A DNA stretch of 64,000 nucleotides, taken from JB111 sp052093225. Lineage in GTDB: Bacteria > Actinomycetota > Actinomycetes > Actinomycetales > Actinomycetaceae. Position numbers and translations under genes: made by a program. The stretch lies in the NCBI GenBank assembly GCA_052093225.1, contig JBQDDG010000001.1, positions 1-64,000 on the forward strand. The letters are read 5' to 3'. Position 1 is the first letter of the stretch. The number at the start of each line of letters is the position of its first letter. The notes beneath the pieces were generated by a model. The model had not been told where the DNA came from. It saw nothing but the letters and a program-made list of their open reading frames with translations, and ran no database searches. Positions 43,497 through 51,675 of this stretch are shown in pieces.

Positions 43497-44261
43497 ATGA
43501 ACGCGAAGGTCACACGAGCAACCACCGCCACCGCGGCGCTTCTCATGGCGGGCGCTCTCGCTGCCTGCTCCGACGACTCCGCAGGCTCCGAGGCGCCGCC
43601 GCCCGCCGGCGAGGACACTGCGCCCGCGCCCACCGAGCAGGAGACGCGCGAGGCACCGAGCGACGACCTTGGTGGCGGCGCCGAGGCGCCGTCCGGCGGC
43701 CAGGATGACGAGGCCGGGTCCGGTGGTCCCGGCGACGGCGATGCGCCGATGGACGACGACGGCGCCCCGCCCGAGGGCCGGGCGCCCATGGATGACGACG
43801 GCGCCCCGTCCGAGGGGGAGGATGTGAACGCCGAGCCGGCGGACAACGCCGACCCCGGGGCGATCGCGCACGACGACTGGCTCCGGGTCCCGATGCCGGA
43901 GGACTGGACGTACACGCCGGAAGGCGGCTGGGTCGGCTCCGACGGCGCCGCCATCGACGCGTACCCGTGCTACCCGCCGGACGAGGGCCCGCTGCTCGGC
44001 TACAGCGAGTGCGTGCAGTACGTCCCGGCCGCCGGGCAGCCGAGTGCGAGCGACCCGGACACGGAGGTCGACATCCAGCAGCTCACCGAGGTGGGCGAGG
44101 GGCTCAACGCCACCGAGGTGTCCGTGAGTGACGGCCAGACCGAGGTCGTCTACTGGATCGTCGAGAACCAGGAGACGGAGGAGACCGCGGTCGTCGAGTA
44201 CACCAACGAGGGCGTGGACGAGGCCGTCCTCGAGTCGGTACGCCAGATGACGCTGCGCTGA
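43497..44261 (+). CDS. lipoprotein, first of three tandem paralogues
   Basis: 254 residues. Signal peptide ends in a lipobox (A-L-A-A-C, Cys about 24), then a long acidic Pro/Glu/Asp/Gly-rich linker to about residue 120 with a repeated P-M-D-D-D-G-A-P block, then a C-terminal globular domain with D-D-W-L-R-V-P-M-P-E-D-W and V-E-N-Q-E-T. The same C-terminal layout is in the next gene, so the two are paralogues. Function unknown; surface-anchored. Confidence 0.8.
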   Translation: MNAKVTRATTATAALLMAGALAACSDDSAGSEAPPPAGEDTAPAPTEQETREAPSDDLGGGAEAPSGGQDDEAGSGGPGDGDAPMDDDGAPPEGRAPMDDDGAPSEGEDVNAEPADNADPGAIAHDDWLRVPMPEDWTYTPEGGWVGSDGAAIDAYPCYPPDEGPLLGYSECVQYVPAAGQPSASDPDTEVDIQQLTEVGEGLNATEVSVSDGQTEVVYWIVENQETEETAVVEYTNEGVDEAVLESVRQMTLR

Positions 44262-44344
44262 CCGAGGCCGCTCCTCGTGGCGTCCGGCGGGCGTCAGTCG
44301 CTCGCTGGACGCCACGGGGCGTACGGAATACGGCAACTTCCTGT

Positions 44345-44413
44345 CGAAGCCACGGGTTGTGTCGCGAGTCAACGCCCCGCGTGGGTGTTCTCGTGGCACA
44401 ACCCGTGGCTTCG
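44345..44413. repeat. long palindromic element, copy 1
   Basis: CGAAGCCACGGGTTGTG (44345-44361) is perfectly repeated in inverse at 44397-44413; a second inner pair CGAG/CTCG narrows the loop. The loop ends in GTGTT next to CTCG. A copy with the same core, CCACGGGTTGTG, lies after the next gene. Possibly a terminator or a mobile REP-like element. Confidence 0.9.
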
Positions 44414-44543
44414 TCCATGGGAGAGGGCGCCGGAACGGTGGGGGCAGCGGTCGCCGGAAAGGTGGGGCGGTGGTCGCCGGCACCGTGGGGTAGAAGTCGC
44501 CGGCACCGTGGGGACAGAGGTCCCCGGAATCCGGGCGCGTCCG

Positions 44544-44566
44544 TGACGTGATCTGCTCCTAGCGTG
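44544..44566 (+). promoter_or_regulatory. promoter-like blocks of the second lipoprotein gene
   Basis: TGACG at 44544 and TAGCGTG at 44560, here only 11 bases apart, 71 bases before ATG 44631. The -10-like block is shared with the other two genes; the -35-like spacing differs, so the upstream block may be coincidental here. Confidence 0.35.
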
Positions 44567-44630
44567 TGAGGTGTCCGAAGCATGGTCAGGGGACCGAGGG
44601 CTCGATCGACGAGCTCGTGGGAGGGGCACG

Positions 44631-45356
44631 ATGCGCACGACGACCACACGACTGATGTCCGCCACCGGGGCGCTGCTGCTCGCCGGCGGGCTTGCCGCCT
44701 GCGCCGGCGAGGAGGCACCACCCACCAGTGCGGAACCGCCGCCGCCCGCGGAGTCGAGCGAGCCCGCGCCGCCGGAGGAGACGGAGCCGCCGGAGGAGGA
44801 GGCGCCGCCCGAGGACGAGGCGTCGACGCCTGCCGGTCCGGACCCGACCGAGCCGCCTTCGGAGTCCGCGCCGCCGGACGCTCCCAGCGAGCCGATCGAG
44901 GAGGAACCGCCCAGCGAGGAGGCACCGCCTGAGGACGGGGCCGGTCAGGGAGCCACCGCGACCTACGAGGACTGGCTCGCCGTCCCGCTCCCCGAGGCCT
45001 GGGTCCACTGGGAGGACAACTACTGGATGAGCGAGGTCTCGGGTGAAGGCCTGACCACCGGTGCGTGCGACGCCCCGGACTCCGGCGTCCTCGCCTTCGA
45101 GGACTGCATCGACTACGTGACGCAGACCGACGACCCCAGCTCGAGCTCCGGCGTCGTCGAGACCGAGGAGATCGAGGCGGACCCCGGCAACCTGCGCGTC
45201 ACCCGGGTCACCGTGAGAGGCGAGTCCGCGACGCTCGTCCACTGGTTCGTGGAGAACCAGCACACCGGTGAGGTCGGGCGCCTGCGCTACTACGCCGAGG
45301 GTGAGCCCGACGAGGCCCTCATCGAGTCCGTCTCGGGCATGTCCTACACGGGCTGA
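44631..45356 (+). CDS. lipoprotein, second tandem paralogue
   Basis: 241 residues. Lipobox G-L-A-A-C (Cys about 23), then about 85 residues very rich in Pro and Glu, then a globular domain with Y-E-D-W-L-A-V-P-L-P-E-A-W and V-E-N-Q-H-T, the same pattern as the previous lipoprotein. ATG 44631 follows GGGAGGGGC. Unknown function; the two may be divergent duplicates binding different partners at the cell surface. Confidence 0.8.
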   Translation: MRTTTTRLMSATGALLLAGGLAACAGEEAPPTSAEPPPPAESSEPAPPEETEPPEEEAPPEDEASTPAGPDPTEPPSESAPPDAPSEPIEEEPPSEEAPPEDGAGQGATATYEDWLAVPLPEAWVHWEDNYWMSEVSGEGLTTGACDAPDSGVLAFEDCIDYVTQTDDPSSSSGVVETEEIEADPGNLRVTRVTVRGESATLVHWFVENQHTGEVGRLRYYAEGEPDEALIESVSGMSYTG

Positions 45357-45395
45357 CCTGACTGTCCGGCTCTCGCCGTCCCGTCCTTCGTCGAC

Positions 45396-45456
45396 ACCAC
45401 GGGTTGTGTCACGAGGACACCTGCCTCGTCAGTGTTCTCGCGACACGACCCGTGGT
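45396..45456. repeat. long palindromic element, copy 2
   Basis: ACCACGGGTTGTGTCACGAG (45396-45415) pairs with CTCGCGACACGACCCGTGGT (45437-45456), with two G-U type differences, across a 21-base loop ending in GTGTT, as in copy 1. Located 40 bases after the second lipoprotein gene. Confidence 0.9.
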
Positions 45457-45561
45457 CTCGTGGGGCCGGAGCACGGGCAGGGGGCGTGCTCACGTGCGAG
45501 CTGGGGCTGCAGGTCGGCGGTTCGTGCAGGAGGGACGGGGGAGCGGTCTCCTGCCTCGAGG

Positions 45562-45591
45562 TGACGGGCGAGGTGTGGCCGAAATAGTGTG
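45562..45591 (+). promoter_or_regulatory. promoter of the third, truncated lipoprotein gene
   Basis: TGACG at 45562, 18 bases, then TAGTGTG at 45585; 63 bases before ATG 45648. Same blocks and spacing as at 43407-43436. Confidence 0.5.
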
Positions 45592-45647
45592 AGGGCCGTT
45601 CACGCATACGACCGTCGCGGCGCCCGTGCCGCATCCGAGGAGAGACG

Positions 45648-45803
45648 ATGACCCACAGGACGAAGCGACTGTCGATCGCCGCCGGGGCGCTGCTGCTCGC
45701 CGGCGGACTCGGGGCCTGCCAGGCCGATGAGCCCGTCGAGCAGGAGAGGCCCGTGGCCGGAGGCGCGCACGTCGTCGTGAGCATGGAGCACGAGCAGGCG
45801 TAG
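45648..45803 (+). CDS. truncated third lipoprotein (signal peptide and lipobox only)
   Basis: 51 codons: M-T-H-R-T-K-R-L-S-I, a hydrophobic stretch A-A-G-A-L-L-L-A-G-G, lipobox G-L-G-A-C (Cys 24), then about 27 polar residues to TAG 45801-45803. The start is very like that of the second lipoprotein (the ALLLAGGL core), with GAGGAGAGACG upstream. It lacks the Pro/Glu linker and C-terminal domain, so it looks like a remnant of a third tandem copy, or a very small lipoprotein. Confidence 0.65.
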   Translation: MTHRTKRLSIAAGALLLAGGLGACQADEPVEQERPVAGGAHVVVSMEHEQA

Positions 45804-45844
45804 TCGCGCAGTCCGGAGCACCTGCGGACGGAGTCCCCGCTGCG

Positions 45845-46546
45845 TCAGCGGTCGACCGCCGCGGCGACGACGTCCGCGAGCTCTTGTGGGCGTGTGAGCT
45901 GGGGCCAGTGCCCGGTCGGCAGATCGACGATCTCGAGGTCCCGGCATGCGGCGAGCTCGCTGACGAACGGGGCGTCGGCGTCGATCATCTCCCTGACCTG
46001 CGCGGAGCTGATCGAGGTCACGACCAAGGTCTGGGGGATGTCGCGGCGTCGCACGTCCGTGAGGCGCAGCGGCTCGGTGGCCACGCCGACGGGCATGGGC
46101 ACGCCGACCCGCTCGATCTCGGCACGCAGATCCTCGGTGAGGTCCGTGAGGCTCCCGTCGTCGAAGACGGACCAGTCGGGGACCGGGACCTCGTCGCCGA
46201 CCACGGGCAGGTCCGGGTTGACGGGCGTGCCGTCCGGCACGGGGAACCCGTCGACGTAGACGATGCGCGCCACCCTCTCCGGCCGCGCGTCCGCCGCGCC
46301 CCACACGACGTGGGAACCGCCGGAGTGCCCGACGAGCACGACGGGTTCGTCCCCCGACTCGTCGATCGCCCGGACCGTCGCTGCCACGTGGTCCGCCAGC
46401 GTGATGCCGGTGCGGTCGGCATCGGGTGAGGCCATGCCGGGCAGCGTGAGGGGGCGTGGGCGGTGGCCGGCCGCCGTGAGCGCGTGGACCACGGGCTCCC
46501 ACGACGACGTGTCGAGCCAGAAACCGGGAACCAGGAGGACGTCCAT
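45845..46546 (-). CDS. alpha/beta fold hydrolase
   Basis: 233 residues: L-V-P-G-F-W-L-D at the start (oxyanion region), nucleophile elbow V-G-H-S-G-G-S (Ser about 84), C-terminal T-G-H-W-P catalytic His. Resembles small esterase/haloalkane dehalogenase-like hydrolases found widely in actinobacteria. ATG 46546, with AGGAGG (reading the minus strand) slightly downstream only, so a weak site. Convergent with the truncated lipoprotein gene. Confidence 0.88.
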   Translation of the reverse strand: MDVLLVPGFWLDTSSWEPVVHALTAAGHRPRPLTLPGMASPDADRTGITLADHVAATVRAIDESGDEPVVLVGHSGGSHVVWGAADARPERVARIVYVDGFPVPDGTPVNPDLPVVGDEVPVPDWSVFDDGSLTDLTEDLRAEIERVGVPMPVGVATEPLRLTDVRRRDIPQTLVVTSISSAQVREMIDADAPFVSELAACRDLEIVDLPTGHWPQLTRPQELADVVAAAVDR

Positions 46547-46647
46547 GGGTGCGACGCTACCGGCCACCACCGACACAGCCCCGGCGCCCCCAACCGACGC
46601 CGCACCGACACCACCCCGGCGCCACCACCGACACGACTCCGGCGCCG

Positions 46648-47064
46648 CTACCGGGACAGCAGCCGCGCGAGGAGCCCGACCTGCGCCGCCACGAGTGCGC
46701 ACGCGAGGGTCGGCATCCACATGCCCGGGTCCCACCACACCCAGACCGCCGTCGCGACGACGAGCGCCACGGCGAGACCCACCGGCGTCGCCCGCAGCAC
46801 CCGCCTCAGCCGCCGGGCCCCGGGGTCCCGGCCGGAACGTGCCCGGGCGTGCCCGGTGGCGGCGAGCACGAGCGACGGCAGCGCCGCAGCCTGGCCGACA
46901 AGCATCATCGTCAGTCCCGGCCACGGGTCGAGCGAGTCCCCGGCCATGAGGGCGAGGCCGATGCCGAGGACCCCGAGCGCGAGCACGGCGCCCGCCATGA
47001 CGAGCAGCGTCGCGCGCACGGCCCGGGCGCCCGCCGCGGGCACGGGGGAGGGGTCGGTGGTCAC
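46648..47064 (-). CDS. small membrane protein, unknown
   Basis: 138 residues with four hydrophobic segments (about 17-42, 50-73, 95-115, 118-137). A short basic loop R-A-R-S-G-R-D-P-G-A-R-R-L-R-R lies between the second and third. No family that I recognise. GTG 47064 is the likely start. Downstream of mutY on the same strand. Confidence 0.65.
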   Translation of the reverse strand: MTTDPSPVPAAGARAVRATLLVMAGAVLALGVLGIGLALMAGDSLDPWPGLTMMLVGQAAALPSLVLAATGHARARSGRDPGARRLRRVLRATPVGLAVALVVATAVWVWWDPGMWMPTLACALVAAQVGLLARLLSR

Positions 47065-47147
47065 CGGGGCAGGGTAGCCGCGGGCCAGGGCCGACCGGGT
47101 GCGGTTCCGTGCAGACCGGGCCTCACCCACGCCGGACCGCACGCCGC

Positions 47148-48041
47148 TCACGGCAGGCCGAGCTCCTTGCCCCGCTCGACGACGAGGCCGTCCGCGAGCA
47201 GCGACGTCACCGCACGCTCGGCCTGGGCCGGGTCCTGCGAGGCCGCCGCGACGAGCTCCGCCCACGAGTGGGACGCGCCGGGCTCCCCGGCGCGGAGCAC
47301 CGCCATCACCCGGCCCCGCGCCTGCCGGTCGGTGCCCTCCCAGGCCTGCGTCCGGCGTCGGGCGGCGTGCTCGTCCGCCGGGTAACCGGCCTCCCGCCAC
47401 GCACATCCGGGCGCCAGCGGGCAGGTCTCGCAGCGTGGCGACCGCGCCGTGCAGACGAGGGCGCCGAGCTCCATCACGCCCGCGTTCCACAGTGCCGAGT
47501 CCTCGTCGCCGGTCGGCAGCAGGTCCGCGGCGAGGGTCCGCTCGGCCGCCGCGGGCGCGCCGGGCCTGGGCGCCGCCACCCCCGTGACCACCCGCGCGAG
47601 CACCCGCCGCACGTTCGTGTCGAGGACGACGGCGCGCGAACGGTGCGCGAACGCCGTCACCGCGGCGGCCGTGTACGGGCCGACGCCGGGCAGCGCGAGG
47701 AGCTCGGCCTCACCGCGGGGCACCTCACCCCCGTGGAGCTCGACGACCGCCGCCGCGCACTCCTTGAGCCGCAGCGCGCGACGCGGGTACCCGAGCCGGC
47801 CCCACGCCCGTAGCACGTCCGCCCCGCTCGCCGCGGCGAGGTCGGCGGGCGTCGGCCACGTCGCCATCCACGACTCCCACGCGGGCGCGACGCGCGCGAC
47901 CGGCGTCTGCTGGCTCATCGCCTCCGAGACGAGCACGCCCCACGGCGTCGTCCCGGGCCGCCGCCAGGGCAGGTCGCGCGCGTGCGAGCGCCAGAAGTCG
48001 GCGACGGCGTTGTGCAGGAAGGCGGTGGACGGCACCGTCAC
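47148..48041 (-). CDS. mutY: A/G-specific adenine glycosylase
   Basis: Removes adenine opposite 8-oxoguanine. 297 residues: catalytic Glu before M-S-Q-Q-T-P-V (about 39), helix-hairpin-helix L-P-G-V-G-P-Y-T-A-A-A-V with Asp in V-V-L-D-T-N-V-R-R, and the four-cysteine Fe-S loop C-x6-C-x2-C-x5-C (C-E-T-C-P-L-A-P-G-C). The C-terminal MutT-like domain of E. coli MutY is absent; a short different C-terminal region is present, common in actinobacteria. GTG or ATG near 48041. Confidence 0.93.
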   Translation of the reverse strand: MTVPSTAFLHNAVADFWRSHARDLPWRRPGTTPWGVLVSEAMSQQTPVARVAPAWESWMATWPTPADLAAASGADVLRAWGRLGYPRRALRLKECAAAVVELHGGEVPRGEAELLALPGVGPYTAAAVTAFAHRSRAVVLDTNVRRVLARVVTGVAAPRPGAPAAAERTLAADLLPTGDEDSALWNAGVMELGALVCTARSPRCETCPLAPGCAWREAGYPADEHAARRRTQAWEGTDRQARGRVMAVLRAGEPGASHSWAELVAAASQDPAQAERAVTSLLADGLVVERGKELGLP

Positions 48042-48097
48042 AGTCTGCCCCGGCGTGCCATCGGGACTGCGCGGCGAGGTCGGCCTACCGTGAGCGC

Positions 48098-48868
48098 GTG
48101 CCCAGCGACGACGACTACCGACCCGGCCGAGGGGACCGCACGGCCGGCTCCCACGGCAGCCCCGCTCCGCGCGGGCGCCCGAGCCGGGTGACCATCTGGC
48201 GCCGCCGGATCACCGTCCTCCTCGCGCTCCTCGTGGTGCTGGCGCTCATGGTCTGGGGCGTCGTCGCCGCCTGGGGCGCCCTGTTCGGCGGCGACGACGA
48301 CGCCGCTGCCGCGGGTGGGTCCGCGTCCGGGAGCGCGTCGGAGTCCGCCTCCGAGTCGTCCTCCGAGTCCGGCTCTGCCGCACCCGTCGGCGGCGACCCG
48401 GTCGACTGCACGACGGACCAGCTCGAGCTCGCGATGGACGGCGCCGGGCAGTACGCGGGCGCCCCGGTGGAGTTCGCGGTCGACCTCACCAACACGGGGG
48501 ACCGGGACTGCCTCGTCGATGCCGGGCCGGGCGCCCTGGTGGTCCAGGTCACCTCGGGCAACGACGCGGTCTGGTCGTCGGAGCACTGCGCCGCCGAGGA
48601 GTCGCGGATGCTGCTGCTCGGACCGGACTCCGCCTCCGAGGCGGTCCACACGTGGCCGGGCACCCGTTCGAGCGAGGGCTGCCCCGAGGACGCGCCGTCG
48701 GTCGGGCCGGGCACCTACCGCGCCGTGCTGCTGGTCGACGGCGCCGAGGTCGCGGACACGGCCACCGTGTTCACGCTCGAGGAGGCACCGCCCGAGGCGC
48801 CGTCCGACGGCGAGAACCCCTCCGAGGGTGAGGGCCCCTCCGACGCCGAGGCCCCGAGCGAGGGCTGA
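48098..48868 (+). CDS. membrane-anchored extracytoplasmic protein
   Basis: 256 residues: basic N-terminus, one transmembrane helix (about 38-60), then a Ser/Gly/Glu linker (G-S-A-S-G-S-A-S-E-S), a beta-rich extracytoplasmic domain with four cysteines (D-C-T, D-C-L, H-C-A, G-C-P) and an acidic Pro/Ser/Glu tail. The type is common next to mutY and disA in actinobacteria and recalls DUF4232-like domains. Function unknown. GTG 48098, divergent from mutY. Confidence 0.75.
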   Translation: MPSDDDYRPGRGDRTAGSHGSPAPRGRPSRVTIWRRRITVLLALLVVLALMVWGVVAAWGALFGGDDDAAAAGGSASGSASESASESSSESGSAAPVGGDPVDCTTDQLELAMDGAGQYAGAPVEFAVDLTNTGDRDCLVDAGPGALVVQVTSGNDAVWSSEHCAAEESRMLLLGPDSASEAVHTWPGTRSSEGCPEDAPSVGPGTYRAVLLVDGAEVADTATVFTLEEAPPEAPSDGENPSEGEGPSDAEAPSEG

Positions 48869-48997
48869 CGGCCGACGGCGAGCGGGGGAGCGCCCCAGCC
48901 CGCCGGGACATGCATGGGCCGTGTGCCGAGGACCTGCCTGCGCGCCGAGGAGCGACCGTCACGCCGACCCGAGGAACGCCCCGCGCCCCCGCCCTGC

Positions 48998-50053
48998 TCA
49001 GACGAGCGACGTCTCCGCGACCCTGCCGAGCCCCTCGCGTACGGTGAACGCGCGTGCCCGGCCGACGCCCTCGACCTGCTGGAGGTCGTCGGTCGTCGCG
49101 GCGAGGAGCCCCTGCAGCGAGTCGAAGTGACTGACGATCGACGTGGCCACGGACTGCGGGAGCCGGGGGATCTTGGCGACGAGGCGGTGGCCGCGCGGGG
49201 AGGCGGGCGTGTCCAGGTCGGCGCCGCCGGGGCCGCCGAGGCGCATCGTGCGGGCGATCCCGGAGAGGTCGACGAGGTCCGTCGAGGACAGCCGGCCGAG
49301 CGCGTCACGCACGTCGGACGACGCCCCGGTCGGCACGTAGTCGCGCACGAGCATCCGCCGCTCGACGGCGAGGCCCACCATGAGGTCGTCGTGCTGGAGC
49401 CGCAGGAGGTGGCCGTCGGTGCCGGCCTGGACGGCGGAGGACTCCACGTCGGAGGAGATGCGCCGGATCATCTCCATGCGCTGGACGATGGTGACGACGT
49501 CGCGCACCGTGACGACGTCTTCCACCTCGAGCGCGGTGAAGGTGCCGAGCAGCTGGTCCAGGCGCGCCCGGTAGCGCTCGAGCGCGGACAGCGCGAGCTC
49601 CCCCTTGGCCAGGACCTCGGCCGACTCGACGACCTCGTGCCGCAGTGAGCCGACGTAGAGCGCCACGGTGCCCATCGACTGGCTCACCGAGACCACGGGG
49701 TGGCCGGTCTGCCGGGCGGTGCGCTGGGCGGTGCGGTGCCGCATGCCGGACTCGATCGTCTCGATGTGGGCGTCGGGCAGGAGCTGGACGTTCGCGCGCC
49801 GGATCCGGCCCGTGGCCCGGTCGACGACGACGGCGCCGTCCATCTTGGACAGCTCGCGCAGCCGGGTGGCGGACAGCTCGACGTCCAGCTCGAAGCCGCC
49901 GGAGGAGATGATCTCGACCGACTCGTCGTGGCCGAGGACGATGATGGCGCCGGTGCGCCCGCGCAGGATCCGGTCGATCCCCTCGCGCAGAACTGTTCCG
50001 GGCGCGATCTCGTGGAGCATGGTGCGCATCGTCGCCACGTCGTCCGTGCTCAC
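48998..50053 (-). CDS. disA: DNA-integrity scanning protein, diadenylate cyclase
   Basis: Makes cyclic di-AMP from two ATP and stops when it meets branched DNA. 351 residues: DAC domain with D-G-A (72-74) and R-H-R (105-107), a linker helix region and C-terminal helix-hairpin-helix DNA-binding domain (Q-Q-V-E-G-V-G-R-A-R-A). Downstream of radA on the same strand with a 103-base gap, an order conserved in actinobacteria and firmicutes; RadA is known to inhibit DisA. GTG 50053. Confidence 0.96.
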   Translation of the reverse strand: MSTDDVATMRTMLHEIAPGTVLREGIDRILRGRTGAIIVLGHDESVEIISSGGFELDVELSATRLRELSKMDGAVVVDRATGRIRRANVQLLPDAHIETIESGMRHRTAQRTARQTGHPVVSVSQSMGTVALYVGSLRHEVVESAEVLAKGELALSALERYRARLDQLLGTFTALEVEDVVTVRDVVTIVQRMEMIRRISSDVESSAVQAGTDGHLLRLQHDDLMVGLAVERRMLVRDYVPTGASSDVRDALGRLSSTDLVDLSGIARTMRLGGPGGADLDTPASPRGHRLVAKIPRLPQSVATSIVSHFDSLQGLLAATTDDLQQVEGVGRARAFTVREGLGRVAETSLV

Positions 50054-50156
50054 GTCTCCCCGTTCCGGGCGGGGCTCTCCCGCCGTCGTTCATCGTATGG
50101 CGTGCGGGGCCGCGCGCGGTGCCGGCCGGGCGGGACCGGCGTCGGAGAAGGCGTCC

Positions 50157-51530
50157 TCAGCCGAGCCGGGCGGCCAGCGCGGCCTGCCCGAGGTTCGCCA
50201 CGCGCCTGACCCGCAGCCCCGGGACGGCCCTGGGCTCCTCGCCGGCGGAGGGGACGACGGCGGTCGTGAACCCGAGCCGGGCGGCCTCGGCGAGGCGGCG
50301 GCCCACCCCGGTCGTCGCGCGCAGCTCCCCGGTGAGGCCCACCTCGCCGACGGCGATCATGCCGGTAGGGAGCGGCTGGTCCCGCGACGCGGAGAGCAGG
50401 GCGAGGGCGAGGGCGAGATCGGCGGCGGGTTCGGTGGCGCGCGCGCCACCGACGGTGGAGACGTAGGTGTCCATCCCGGCGGTCTGCATCCGCATCCGCG
50501 CCGTGAGCACGGCCGTCGTCATCGCCACGCGCGCGCCGTCGACCCCGGAGACCGTGCGCCTGGGCGGCCCGGCGGCGCCGGTGACCAGGGCCTGGACCTC
50601 CACGGGCATGGGGCGGCGCCCCTCGAGCGTCACGGTCACGCACGTGCCGGGCACCGGTTCGGGCGCCGCGGAGAGGAACAGGCCGGACGGGTCGGGCAGG
50701 CCGATGATCCCGTCCTCGCGCAGGTCGAAGCAGCCCACCTCGTCGGTGGCGCCGTAGCGGTTCTTCACGGCGCGGACGAGCCGCAGCCTCGAGTGGCGCT
50801 CTCCCTCGACCTGGCAGACGACGTCGACGAGGTGCTCGAGCACCCGGGGGCCGGCGATCGAACCGTCCTTCGTCACGTGGCCCACCAGGATCGCCGGCAT
50901 GGCCCGTTCCTTCGCGGCGCGGATGAGGGCGGCGGAGACCGCACGGACCTGGGAGACACCGCCCGCGGAGCCGTCGACGCTCGCGTCGGCCACCGTCTGC
51001 ACCGAGTCGACGACGAGGAGCGCGGGGTCCATCGCCTCGATGTGCCCGAGCACGGTGGCGAGGTCGGTCTCCGCGGCGAGCAGCAGGTCCGGGTGCAGCG
51101 CGCCGATCCGTTCGGCCCGCAGGCGCACCTGGCTCGCGGACTCCTCGCCGGTGACGTAGAGGACGCGGCCCGTGCTGCTCTCCGCGGCCCGCGCGGCGAC
51201 GTCGAGCAGGAGGGTCGACTTCCCGACGCCGGGCTCGCCCGCGAGGAGCACCACGGCGCCCGGGACGAGGCCGCCGCCGAGGACGCGGTCCAGCTCGCCG
51301 ACACCGGTGGGCCACGAGCGGGCGCTCTCGACGTCGACGTCCATGATCGACGCCGCGGGCGTGGCAGGGGCGAGCGCGGTGACGGCGGGACGCACCGGCC
51401 CGGCGCCGACCTCCTCGACCGAGCCCCAGGCCTGGCACTCGCCGCAGCGGCCGACCCACTTCGCGGCGGTCCACCCGCACTCGGTGCAGCGGTACTCGGC
51501 GCGCGTTCGCTTGGTCGTCGTGGAGGGCAC
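50157..51530 (-). CDS. radA: DNA repair protein RadA
   Basis: Branch-migration helicase that helps RecA. 457 residues: N-terminal zinc finger C-T-E-C and C-G-E-C, Walker A G-E-P-G-V-G-K-S-T, Walker B L-L-V-V-D-S-V-Q-T, the RadA signature K-N-R-Y-G (usually K-N-R-F-G), and a C-terminal Lon-like domain. GTG 51530 gives the standard N-terminus; the frame is open further upstream. Divergent from the acyl-CoA dehydrogenase gene. Confidence 0.96.
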   Translation of the reverse strand: MPSTTTKRTRAEYRCTECGWTAAKWVGRCGECQAWGSVEEVGAGPVRPAVTALAPATPAASIMDVDVESARSWPTGVGELDRVLGGGLVPGAVVLLAGEPGVGKSTLLLDVAARAAESSTGRVLYVTGEESASQVRLRAERIGALHPDLLLAAETDLATVLGHIEAMDPALLVVDSVQTVADASVDGSAGGVSQVRAVSAALIRAAKERAMPAILVGHVTKDGSIAGPRVLEHLVDVVCQVEGERHSRLRLVRAVKNRYGATDEVGCFDLREDGIIGLPDPSGLFLSAAPEPVPGTCVTVTLEGRRPMPVEVQALVTGAAGPPRRTVSGVDGARVAMTTAVLTARMRMQTAGMDTYVSTVGGARATEPAADLALALALLSASRDQPLPTGMIAVGEVGLTGELRATTGVGRRLAEAARLGFTTAVVPSAGEEPRAVPGLRVRRVANLGQAALAARLG

Positions 51531-51675
51531 GGCACCACGGTAGGTCGCCGCACCGACAACCCGCGGACGGTCCACAGGTCAGGGCCCGGGGGCACCCGAG
51601 GTCAGCGCCCGGGGTCAGCGCCCGGCGAGCGCCCGCGACCTGGCCACCCGCGCGGGCGGGGCCGACAATGGGGGC

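Larger units (their letters stand above)
44262..44630. other. gene-free spacer with palindrome and promoter
   Basis: The 369 bases between the two lipoprotein genes hold no supported gene. They contain the 44345-44413 palindrome, short direct repeats of the form GGTCGCCGG-A-CGTGGGG (44440-44530), and the promoter-like blocks at 44544 and 44560. Confidence 0.7.
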
